Positions 41,991-50,960 of a stretch of 64,000 nt of DNA are shown piece by piece; position 1 is the stretch's first letter; every line of letters starts with the position of its first letter. The notes beneath the pieces are model-generated. The model saw nothing but the letters and a program-made list of their open reading frames with translations. It was not told the origin of the DNA and ran no database searches. The stretch is from Rhynchopus euleeides (taxonomy: Eukaryota > Euglenozoa > Diplonemea > Diplonemida > Diplonemidae). The DNA is taken from positions 992,001 through 1,056,000 of the forward strand of contig OY723312.1 of NCBI GenBank assembly GCA_963210315.1. The letters run 5' to 3'. The position numbers and the translations under genes are program-made.

Positions 41991-42252
41991 TCCGCTTCGT
42001 GCCAGCACGAGCACTAGCCGTTGCTCCTGCATTGCCCCAGGCGGCCAGCTCCCATCTTGGCTTGGCCCAGGATGACAGGTTGATCTCAATGTTTACCCGT
42101 GACACGGGCCCCGCCGTGCCTTCTCGTCCTGTGAGGGCTGAACAATGCACAGGGACCGCTCGACATTATTTTTTGGGTCCAAATGCGTGCTCCCAGCTAG
42201 GGGCCACCCAACTCCCCGCCCTTTTTTTTTGCCTCCGATTTGGCCCATTTTC
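41991..42252. other. Short non-repetitive stretch right of the array
   Basis: Mixed-composition DNA with no coding frame I can support. A run of ten T lies at about 42221-42230 just before the TIR element. Confidence 0.5.
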
Positions 42253-43508
42253 CATAGATGTACCGCCCTTGGAAAAAAAAGGGCAAAAAGGGCGCCCCAG
42301 GGGCACTTCGCCCTTTTTCGAAAAAGGGCTCCTGAGGGGCGAATCTACCGCTTAAAAACGGGCAAAAAGGGCGAAAAATGGCCGAAAAAAAAGGGCGTTC
42401 CTCAAAAAAGGGCGGGTCAGGGGCGGAAAAATGGGGGTTTTCTGGGTGGGCTACTGGACTTTATTTGGGCACACTGAGGTGCCTTGCGCCACGTGGCGCA
42501 CGGCAGCGAACGCCTTGGCAAGTGGGTGTCTCCCAAGGCAAAAATGAGTGAACGGGCAGCATGCCGTTCCACATTTTTGGTCTCTGGATCAACAAACGAG
42601 AGCGCACCACAGGTCTCGGCATTATCTGCTTTGAGAACCTCTGCATGGACAGGAACCGGAAGCCCCCCTGTGTAGGAGTGCTTCAGCAGAGACGAACATG
42701 TCGTCACGGTGGCGCTTCAGGCGTGTGCCGAGCTATATGTCGACACACACCTTCCCGGTGGGGCTCCAGGCATTTGCCGAGCTAGTGTATTGTATCAACT
42801 GTTATAACAATAATGAGAAAACATACATGGGCCAGGGCTGGGGTCAGGGGAATGGGCTGTTCAGTGGAGGTTCTGAGTGCGGCCGCCGGCTCTCATTTCT
42901 CACAGATTCAGAATCCTTAGGAAATCGATAAATTTTGGCCGCAAAAAGACGACACCACCGAAAATTCACCCAAAAACGTCGAGATACCTGTTTCTGGGCC
43001 TATTTTGCACCCAGAAACACGTTTTTGAGCCTCTGTGAAAAATCCGATTTTTTCAGATTTTTCGCGATTTTCGCATTGTCCTCGCCCAGCCAAAAAATCG
43101 ATTTTTGGCTGGGAAATGCAGGGAAATGCAAAAAATCAACGAATTACGCCGTTTTAACTCCTTTCGTGCACTTTTTGGTCCTACAAGGGGGAATATGGGG
43201 TGTTGGGCCCCCCTACGACTTGTGTTTTTTTTTGGCTGAGGCGCCCCTGAAACGCCCCTGAGGCGCCCTTCAGGAGCCCCTGAAACGCCCCTCAGGAGCC
43301 CCTGAAACGCTGCGTTCAACGAAAAAAGACACTTCTTTCCGGAGTTTAGCTAGCACGATTCAGTTGGGCGATTCATTTGTCTGGTTTCCAGGGGCGTTTC
43401 AAGGGCGTTTCAGGGGCTAAGGAAAAGTTTCACGGGCGAAACGCCATTTTTGACCAATTTTTTTCCCGCCCTTTTTGCCCTTTTTTTTCCAAGGGCGGTA
43501 CATCTATG
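42253..43508. mobile_element. 1.26-kb element with 42-bp terminal inverted repeats
   Basis: Perfect 42-bp inverted repeats at 42253-42294 and 43467-43508, starting CATAGATGTACCGCCCTTGG and continuing through A-rich GGGCAAAAAGGGCG. The interior has no transposase; frames at 42484-42931 encode nothing recognisable. Inside are inverted clusters of CCCCTGAAACG (43245-43315) and its complement (43388-43415), and 42975-43240 resembles 58905-59110 elsewhere in the window. It looks like a non-autonomous DNA transposon; no target duplication was identified. Confidence 0.6.
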
Positions 43509-43721
43509 ATTTTCGGCCCATTTTGCCCTGCACCAGCCTGCACTTTTTTGCACCGGCTAGCGAAGACCCCCTAGGGGCAAAATTGAAAATAGAATACGAT
43601 TTTCGAAAAATATCTCGGATGAGCCTCGATTTCGCAAAGTCGTCGGATTACCGAGACTTCTTGCTGAGCAAGGCATATGGCCCCCAAGGCTATCAGTATA
43701 ATACATGTATAATACTTGCAT
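43509..43721. other. Stretch between the TIR element and the fold-back
   Basis: No gene seen. Ordinary mixed sequence grading into AT-rich TACATGTATAATAC repeats from about 43695. Confidence 0.4.
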
Positions 43722-44399
43722 GTCAACTATTATACATGTATTTTTACTTGATATACATGTATTTTACATGTATATTTCAGGCATTTACATGTATTTTACA
43801 TGTATAATACCGTATACGTAAATATTATGGAACGTAAATATTATGGAACGGGCCCATTTTTGCCCGGTCCGTTCCATAATATTTACGTTCCAAAATATTT
43901 ACAGGGCCAGTTGGGGACTCGGTGGTGAGGATGGCTTGGCTCAGGAATCGCGCGAAAAGTGCACGAGTAGGTCCCGTCAGGGACTCTGTATGCCGTCCGA
44001 TCACCTGGTCCAAGTCCCCGAGTCGCAGAAAGCCCTGTAAATATTATGGAACGAAAAAAATCTGGAACGCCAACCCACCAGCGTTCCAAAATATTTACGT
44101 TCCATAATATTTACGTTCCATAATATTTACGTTCCAAAATATTTACGTATACGGTACTTGTCATGCAAGTATTATACATGTAAAATACTTGCATGCAAGT
44201 AAAATACATGTATTTTACTTGCATGCAAGTATTTTACTTGTCATGCAAGTATTATACATGTATTATACTTGTCATGCAAGTATTTTACATATATAATACT
44301 TGCATGACAAGTATTATACATGTAAAATACATGTAAATGCCTGAAATATACATGTAAAATACATGTATATCAAGTAAAAATACAAGTATAATAGTTGAC
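43722..44399. mobile_element. AT-rich fold-back element with nested inverted repeats
   Basis: Near-perfect 88-bp outer arms at 43722-43809 and 44312-44399 (GTCAACTATTATACATG... and its complement). Inside, a second pair of arms is made of CGTATACGTAAATATTATGG plus copies of TAAATATTATGGAACG (43811-43850 against 44094-44153). A third pair built on TAAATATT and CAGGG flanks a roughly 130-bp GC-richer centre (43915-44040). Left of 44312 the right side is padded by TGCATGCAAGTA repeats. The whole 0.68 kb could fold into one long hairpin. No coding capacity. Confidence 0.65.
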
Positions 44400-45175
44400 A
44401 GGGGGGTGTCGATTCTGGACAAAAAATAATTTTTTTCAAAAAAAAAAATCGAAAAATCGGGGGAAAATGCTGAAAAATGGCAAAAAAAAGAGTATGGGGA
44501 GTTGGGTCCAGTTTAGCAAAGTCGTCATATTTTTCGGGTGTTTTTTTGAATGGGACACCCGAAGAACCCGTTGAGACGTGAATGACATCGTGAACATATC
44601 TGCCAGAGAATCCTCAAGCTTGGTGCCTCAAGAACGTGGGACAACACGGCGCTGCAGGCGCATCCTGGGCCGCAGACCAGCAAGCCGGCAAAATAGCCAA
44701 GGCCGCCTACACGGCGAGCCTTCTACAGATTCCAGATTGCTCAAACGAGCGTGTCCAGGAAGCTTGAGCTTTGGGTGGGGACGGGGGGGGGGGGGCGGGG
44801 GGCGGGGCGGGGGTGTTGGTTATTCCTCATCATCAGCGCGGTCGTCCTCTCCACTGTTTTTTATGGGACACCCCGAAGAACCCCAGGATAGGCAGGGTGA
44901 TGTGCACATTATCCGCGAGGCAGGGAGGACACGCCTCGGGCCGCCGCACAAAATCAGGGGTGTCCACCACCCTCCAAGCTGCCGCGCAGCCATCCAAAAG
45001 CAACTGCATGCCTTTCACTGAATATTGGAGTAGTGTAGCCACAGCCCATCAGAGCTGTCAACTGCACTGATTCCTGCAAGCTCAAACCCCCATGATAACG
45101 AAACGAAGCAAACCATACACCATAACAAATCGAGACAGAACACACACGTCATCTCTTCGACCCTGCCCGGCAATT
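44400..45175. other. Gap between the fold-back and the USP-transposase gene
   Basis: Begins with GGGGGGTGTCGATTCTGG, also found near 56903 and, inverted, near 57046. A short direct repeat, TGGGACACCC then GAAGAACCC, occurs at about 44552 and 44862. A G-rich run with 13 consecutive G lies at about 44784. This is the 3' side of the minus-strand gene; no separate gene is supported, and the plus-strand frames at 44578-45070 look incidental. Confidence 0.45.
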
Positions 45176-48100
45176 TCACTTGCCCTTCTTCCCCTTCGCA
45201 GTGGTCTTCTTCGCAGCGGCCTTCGCAGCGGTCTTCTTCACAGAGGCCTTCTTGTACTTCTTGCTTGCGGGGGCCGCACTGCCAGCAGGCGGCGAGCTCT
45301 CGGAGGGCCGCTTCTTAGCAGAACCCTCCTTCCCCGCAGGGGGCTGTCTCGTAGGGGGGTTCTCACACGGAGACGAAGAAGAGGAAGTGTTTGTAGCGGT
45401 CTTCTTCGCAGCGGCCTTCGCAGGGGCCTTCGCAGCGGTCTTCTTCACAGCGGCCTTCTTGTCCCTCTTGCTTGCGGGGGCCTTACTGCCAGCAGGCGGC
45501 GAGCTCTCGGAGGGCCGCTTCTTAGCAGAACCCTCCTTCCCGGCAGGGGGCTGTCTCGCAGGGGGGTTCTCCACATGGGGTGGGGTTTTGGAGGAGCGCG
45601 GCCTTTTCTTGGGCGGGACATCGTCAGAAGATGAAGAAGACGAAGACGAAGAGGAAGAGGAAGAAGAGGAAGTGTTTGTGGAAGAAGAAGTATTCGGGGA
45701 AGAAGAGGAAGAGGGGATGTCAGCCGTTTCTTCCGTGTCCGACGAATCCTCGCCCTCCAGATCCCGACACTCGGAGGACCCCACACTGGCCCCGTCCGCG
45801 TCCTCTTCCCCACCATCCAGAAACAGGCGATCCCTATCGAAGCGGGAAGTCCACACCTGTCTGCTGGACTTCCAGGGCCCAGGGTCCACCGACAGATTGG
45901 CCCCACCCAGTGCGCCCCAATCCTCCCTCCTCGTGGCTGCGAGGGTCTGCCACCTGGCCTTCTTCTCCTTCGCAGCCCACAACTCCAGCAGGGTGTCGGC
46001 CGCAGTCTTTGAGGCGGCAGCCTCATCATCGCTCCACGGGTAGCTCGCCGTGTCGGCTTGACGCGTGAGCTTGCTCGCCAGGAGCGTGTACCCGCACAGG
46101 GGCATCTCCGGAATACTCCAGCGCAGCCTGAAGTTGTGCAGGTGGGCGGCCACCTGGAAGCAGGGGTTCAGCCAATTGAGGCCGCCCTTCACAGTCTCCA
46201 GGTTCCAGATCTTCCGGAAGATCGCGAACGACTGCTTCAGGCGTGCGATGGCCCTCTCCACACGCGAACGGCCAGCAGCGTGTGCGCGGTTGAACTCTAC
46301 GCACCCAGGAGTACGCAGGCGGGAGAAGAAGTCGAAGTCCGTCGACCTGTTCTCGTCGTTCGGCTTCGCGACGCGGCGGTTCGGCATCACGACACAGGCC
46401 GCGTCAGCATACGCCCCGTCACCGAGGACGATGTCATTCGCGCGGAGAGGGACGCGTTTGTAGGTGTCGGCCTGCGGGGGCTTCCTGGCGGATCCCCAGA
46501 TGTCCCCATCGGGTCGGGGCCCGGGGTTCAGCGCCGACAACCCCGCAATGAAGCCGAGGGCTGTGATGCACAGCTGCAGCTTCTTCGCGTGGCGGGAGTA
46601 GTACCCACTGTAGTCTGTCTTATTTGCACAGACGTACACGGGGAACACGTCCACCGCAAGCGACGCGAGGGGCTGGAAGGGGAAGTGGTTCACTGAGCGG
46701 TGAGCCCAGGGCTTGGTGAACCACTCACGGCCCTTCACATCTGTCCCCATCTCATCCATGCTGGAGAGGAGATGCATCACCCCCTTGTGGTACTCCGCCG
46801 ACAGAGTCTCGCGCTCGAGAGAGACTCCTGGGAGGTGCTGCCTGAAACCGGCGTTGCTCAGCTCCGGGACGTGGCGAAGGTACACCAGGGAGATGAGGAG
46901 GCAGCGGCGCGGGCATGCGCTATCCCCGCCGTAGAGGTCGTAGAGCTTTGTCAGCTGCCAGGGGTGAAACCCAGTGGCAGCGAAGGAGAAGTCCGTCCTG
47001 GGATCAGGATCCCCAAAGAAGGGAAGCCAGGCGCTCACATCCACATCCTGCGTCTTGTGCCCGAGGAGCGGGTGGTCCGCATCCTTCTCCCCCTGCGTCT
47101 TCCGCAGATCCGCCATCTTCAGGCGCATCTCGGCAGCCTCGTCCAGGTAGCGGTGGACGCGGTTGGCGTCGTGGTCCTGCCACGCTTCGGCATACCCCGT
47201 GGTTTTCGCCTCCTCGGATCGCGCCTCCACCGCCTTCTCCTCCGCCTCAACCACGGCCTGCTTGGCGGGGCGGCCGCGGCGGTTCAGGCCAGCCGCTTGC
47301 CGCGCGTCCTTCCCGAACTCCTTCGCCTCCTTCTTCGCCACAAATGCCTCTTCCATTGTCTGCGAAGTCCCGCACCCAGCGCCCACAACCACATCCCGGT
47401 CGGGGTCAGGGGCAGTCCCCACCTCCTCCCTGCGCGCCGCCTCCGCTGCTGCGTGGCGACGTTTCCGGTCCGCAGCGACACGACGCCGCATTGCTCGGTA
47501 CCGCAGGCGTGTAATCGCCTTGCCCGCCCCCACAGACAAAGCCTGGGTGCACCCCCTCGGCATCGTACCCTGGCGAAGTGCGGTCAGGATGTGCTGCAGA
47601 TCTGCAGAGAACCCCGTGCCCCTCAGGAACTGTACAGTCCCCTCGCGGTACTGCTCGAGGAAATCGCGGCGGCCGTGCCCGTTGATGGTGGCATGCACTC
47701 GCGGGTGGACGGACTCCAGCAGGCCGTCCCCGTTCATCTGGGGGAATTCTCCCATTAGCCCCATGAACCGGGTGTCGTAGTCCGCCTCGAACGCTTTCCT
47801 GACAGATTCCTTCTCTGCCATGGAGTCGAGGGTGGGTTGGCTGGGGAAGGCCCGACCCTTCGTGCTCAGCCGCTCGTAGGACGGCGTGTCCCGGTGCACG
47901 TCGTCCTCACCCAGTGCCGAGCGAGGCGTCGGCTCCTTGCGCTTCTTGGGGGGTGGGATTGGCATCTGCGGGGGAGGCTGTGGCTGGGGAGCCTGCTGGG
48001 GTCGTGGTTCCGGCAGGGGAGCCTGTGGCTGGGGTGCTTCCGGCAGGGGTGCCTGTGGCAGGGGTGCTTCCGGCAGGGGAGGGACTGGGGGAGCCGGCAA

Positions 48101-50728
48101 ACCAGACGCGCTGGCACTCCCCTGCAGTAACATCCAGTGGAACAACTGGACGTAAGCCGCGATCTGTGCCGGTGAGAGGTTCGGCAGAGACGTGCCTTGA
48201 GGGCCCAAGAGGTTGCGGGCCAAAGGCAGAGGGGACGGCGACTCGGGCTGGTCGATGTCGGGTGCCCGGTCCCACGTTACGCTCGTAGCGCTGGAGTCCT
48301 GGGTGGCGTGGCGTGTCATCGGAGTCGCAGAGGCCACAGGGGTCGCAGGGGAAAGAGGGGTCGCAGGCACAGTAGTCCCACGGGACAGAGGGGTCGCAGG
48401 GGGCGCAGGAGTCCCACGGGACAGAGGGGTCGCAGGGGCCACACGGGCCGCAGAGGGTGTACCACTCCGGCTGGCACCAGAGTCCAGCTTCAGCCGGCCG
48501 GAGTACGTCGACGCGTAGTGAACAAAGGTACTGTCCTTTTCAAAGAAGTACCTTGTCACGAGGTGGGTGTGGAACTCTTGGTGAGTCCAGCTCCTCGACC
48601 CCTGCTGCACCATGCTGGGCAGGTTGTGCACACCCTGGACAAAATCCCGGATGTGCTTCTCGAGCACGTCCTCGGTGGTCTCCGACACAGCGAAGTCAAA
48701 GGCGTCGCGGGGGATGTAGTGCATCGAGGCGGCTGCGTCGGTGTTATTGATGGCCCGCCGGAATACCCCAGCGGCGTCGGACCACGAACCCACCTGCCAC
48801 GAGAAAGGCGGCTGCTGAAATTTCGCACGGGTGGCCGCGCGGCAAGCGTTGGCTGAGAGGGTCGGGGTCTGCTCCTGCAGGCGGTTGTACACGGCCCACA
48901 CCAGGGCAGCAGCAATGGGGTTGAGGGTGGTGCACTTAACCCCGGTGAAGAGCGAGAGTGATGATACCGACTCCTCTTTTTTGGGCGGGGCCTGTGTGGA
49001 ATTACCTTGCGGAGCTGGGGATGCAGTCGGTGGTGCGGGGGGCGACGTCTTGGGGAGTCGTGTCGGGGCCCTTGGCGGCGGGGGCTGTGGGGCGGCGGGG
49101 GCTGTGGAATTCCCTTGCACGCTTGTGGATGGCGTCGGGGGTGCGAGTCGCGGGGCACGAGGGACGTCGTCCGAACTGCGGAGCGAACTCACCCTCTCCC
49201 AGAGAAGCAGGTAGGGGGTGGCGGCTCCGTCCTCCTCGTTGAGGGCAGCGAAGGTGTCTGCCTCGCTGGTGCGCTGGACGACGGCGTCATCCGGAAGGTA
49301 CCACCCTCCAGCGCAACGGAAGTAGCCGTAGTAGTGGCCACCCCCTGAGCTTTCTCCTGAATGCAAAATGCAGGAGCGCAGGCGGTACCTCACCTCACAA
49401 CCGTCAGGGTGCAGAGTGATGAAGCGCGGGATCAACACCCGCGTCATCAGCTTCGTCACCTCCACAGCCCCATGCCGAAAGCGGCTCAGGGACATCCCGA
49501 AGTAGTGCGACGTGCACAAGAGGGAGCGCTGCTTGTCAGCAAGGCGAGGGCCACCGCACTTCCCGCATTCGTAGCGGTTCTCTGCGTCTGCCAAGGGAGT
49601 GTCATCCCCGAACTCCTTTTCAAGGAGTTCTTCCAGAGGGAAGTAACCGTCTGTGGGGAGGCGGACGTCGTTGAACGAGAAGGTGAACGGCGTCTGCGAG
49701 GTCTTCCGGCAGTCCCTGCACGTCACCTTGTCAACGAACTGTGTCGTGAAGAGGTCAGACACAGCCTCTGGCAACGCGCTCAGGAGATAATCCCGGAACT
49801 CGCAGACGTCGTACATCTCGTTGATGTTCCGGGTGAACATCGTGAACCTCCGCCCCATGGCTGTAAAAAGCCCCCGCGGACACGCAGCTGAGCCCCCCGA
49901 CCCGAACAGCAGCGAGAGCTCTTCACGGACGCCACATCCTGCATTATTACCCGCAGTAATAATTTCATGCACCATCGGGCAGCGCCAGAACATCTGGAGG
50001 ATGCTCGAAAGGTAGCATGTGTTGCCGATGTTGTGGATACCACGAGGCAACGGCGGGGCATAGGCCGCAGGAGGAGCGGGCGGGGCAGGCGGAGTGGATG
50101 TGGGGGGAGCAGCGGGCGGAGTCGATGGGGGGGCAGCGGGCGAAGTCGACGGGGGGGCAGCGGGCGAAGTCGAGGCGATAGGAGCGGGGACAGCGGGCGG
50201 AGTCGAGGCGGGCATAGGAGCGGGGGCAGCGGGCGGAGTCGACGGGGGGGCAGCGGGCGAAGTCGAGGCGATAGGAGCGGGGGCAGCGGGCGGAGGCGAT
50301 GGGTGGGCAGCGGGCGGAGTCGAGGCGGGCATAGGAGCGGGGGCAGCGGGCGGAGTCGATGGGTGGGCAGCAGGCGGAGTCGATGCGGGTGCGGGGGGAA
50401 GAGCAGACGACGGCAGGCACGGGCAGTGGCGGCACCCGACATGCACGCAATACTCAAAACCGGAAGTTTTCTTTCCGGCCTTGACATGCCTCGTAAACAG
50501 GCCAGAACACCAGAGGACAGGAGTGCCTTCCCGTTCTTCATCCGCATAAATCTCCACTCCGGACTCTCTGCACAGCACCCCAAGGGCCAGAGAAACAGCT
50601 CTCACCTTCAACCAGGTGTGGGCCCCGTCCCGCTTGACGGCAGCGTGCACAATAGCGGGAAGCTCGCTGGTACGGCACACTGGTTGGAGGCTACGCACCT
50701 TGCTCTCAACCTGAGATCCGAGCGACAT
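45176..50728 (-). CDS. Ubiquitin-specific protease-DDE transposase fusion with histone-H1-like tail
   Basis: A single 1850-residue frame from ATG 50728. Residues 1-105: unknown, ending in a Cys/His cluster. 108-228: Pro/Ala/Ser repeats. 229-512: ubiquitin-specific protease (peptidase C19) with Cys box GNTCYL (Cys238), zinc pairs CRDC (337-340) and CGKC (388-391), His box GGGHYYGYF (His465) and LPDD (480-481). 590-745: unknown. 755-935: Pro-rich. 1251-1545: DDE_Tnp_4/Harbinger-like transposase with an HTH-like start and probable catalytic Asp1360 (LAVDVFP), Asp1437 (LGDGAY) and Glu1491 (SRVERAIARLK). 1650-1705: acidic and poly-Ser. 1706-1850: two repeats of a Pro/Ser segment each followed by Lys-Ala runs like histone H1 tails. 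The parts suggest a chromatin-bound nuclease with deubiquitinase activity. No terminal inverted repeats were found around it, so it may be a domesticated host gene or an unrecognised transposon. Confidence 0.8.
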   Translation of the reverse strand: MSLGSQVESKVRSLQPVCRTSELPAIVHAAVKRDGAHTWLKVRAVSLALGVLCRESGVEIYADEEREGTPVLWCSGLFTRHVKAGKKTSGFEYCVHVGCRHCPCLPSSALPPAPASTPPAAHPSTPPAAPAPMPASTPPAAHPSPPPAAPAPIASTSPAAPPSTPPAAPAPMPASTPPAVPAPIASTSPAAPPSTSPAAPPSTPPAAPPTSTPPAPPAPPAAYAPPLPRGIHNIGNTCYLSSILQMFWRCPMVHEIITAGNNAGCGVREELSLLFGSGGSAACPRGLFTAMGRRFTMFTRNINEMYDVCEFRDYLLSALPEAVSDLFTTQFVDKVTCRDCRKTSQTPFTFSFNDVRLPTDGYFPLEELLEKEFGDDTPLADAENRYECGKCGGPRLADKQRSLLCTSHYFGMSLSRFRHGAVEVTKLMTRVLIPRFITLHPDGCEVRYRLRSCILHSGESSGGGHYYGYFRCAGGWYLPDDAVVQRTSEADTFAALNEEDGAATPYLLLWERVSSLRSSDDVPRAPRLAPPTPSTSVQGNSTAPAAPQPPPPRAPTRLPKTSPPAPPTASPAPQGNSTQAPPKKEESVSSLSLFTGVKCTTLNPIAAALVWAVYNRLQEQTPTLSANACRAATRAKFQQPPFSWQVGSWSDAAGVFRRAINNTDAAASMHYIPRDAFDFAVSETTEDVLEKHIRDFVQGVHNLPSMVQQGSRSWTHQEFHTHLVTRYFFEKDSTFVHYASTYSGRLKLDSGASRSGTPSAARVAPATPLSRGTPAPPATPLSRGTTVPATPLSPATPVASATPMTRHATQDSSATSVTWDRAPDIDQPESPSPLPLARNLLGPQGTSLPNLSPAQIAAYVQLFHWMLLQGSASASGLPAPPVPPLPEAPLPQAPLPEAPQPQAPLPEPRPQQAPQPQPPPQMPIPPPKKRKEPTPRSALGEDDVHRDTPSYERLSTKGRAFPSQPTLDSMAEKESVRKAFEADYDTRFMGLMGEFPQMNGDGLLESVHPRVHATINGHGRRDFLEQYREGTVQFLRGTGFSADLQHILTALRQGTMPRGCTQALSVGAGKAITRLRYRAMRRRVAADRKRRHAAAEAARREEVGTAPDPDRDVVVGAGCGTSQTMEEAFVAKKEAKEFGKDARQAAGLNRRGRPAKQAVVEAEEKAVEARSEEAKTTGYAEAWQDHDANRVHRYLDEAAEMRLKMADLRKTQGEKDADHPLLGHKTQDVDVSAWLPFFGDPDPRTDFSFAATGFHPWQLTKLYDLYGGDSACPRRCLLISLVYLRHVPELSNAGFRQHLPGVSLERETLSAEYHKGVMHLLSSMDEMGTDVKGREWFTKPWAHRSVNHFPFQPLASLAVDVFPVYVCANKTDYSGYYSRHAKKLQLCITALGFIAGLSALNPGPRPDGDIWGSARKPPQADTYKRVPLRANDIVLGDGAYADAACVVMPNRRVAKPNDENRSTDFDFFSRLRTPGCVEFNRAHAAGRSRVERAIARLKQSFAIFRKIWNLETVKGGLNWLNPCFQVAAHLHNFRLRWSIPEMPLCGYTLLASKLTRQADTASYPWSDDEAAASKTAADTLLELWAAKEKKARWQTLAATRREDWGALGGANLSVDPGPWKSSRQVWTSRFDRDRLFLDGGEEDADGASVGSSECRDLEGEDSSDTEETADIPSSSSSPNTSSSTNTSSSSSSSSSSSSSSSDDVPPKKRPRSSKTPPHVENPPARQPPAGKEGSAKKRPSESSPPAGSKAPASKRDKKAAVKKTAAKAPAKAAAKKTATNTSSSSSPCENPPTRQPPAGKEGSAKKRPSESSPPAGSAAPASKKYKKASVKKTAAKAAAKKTTAKGKKGK

Positions 50729-50960
50729 GATGAGGAGGTGAAACGAACCGACAGCGCTCTACAGGGGGGGGGGGGGGCGGTGTGTGGTGAGGTAATGTGC
50801 GGCACAACAACACGGAAAAGAAAAGCGAAACAGCTACCAAGAGGCGGGGGCGAGGCTGGAGAGGGTGGGGGGGGGGGGGAGCGCGGGCACCGGCACGACG
50901 GACATCGCACACCAGAGAACCTATGACCGAAGCACACACGACCGAAGAATATCCGAGAGG
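50729..50960. other. Upstream region of the USP-transposase gene
   Basis: 232 bp between the start codon and the 41-bp satellite, with two long G runs on the plus strand (12 or more G at about 50765 and 50868). Any promoter must lie here or within the satellite; no TATA box was seen. Confidence 0.4.

Noticed and set aside
40477..42355. 470- and 621-codon frames across minisatellite C
   Set aside because: Repeat translations running into unrelated flanks.
45180..50926. Plus-strand frames opposite the USP-transposase gene
   Set aside because: Antisense frames in GC-rich DNA with low-complexity Arg/Pro/Gly products. The minus frame has recognisable domains over its length.
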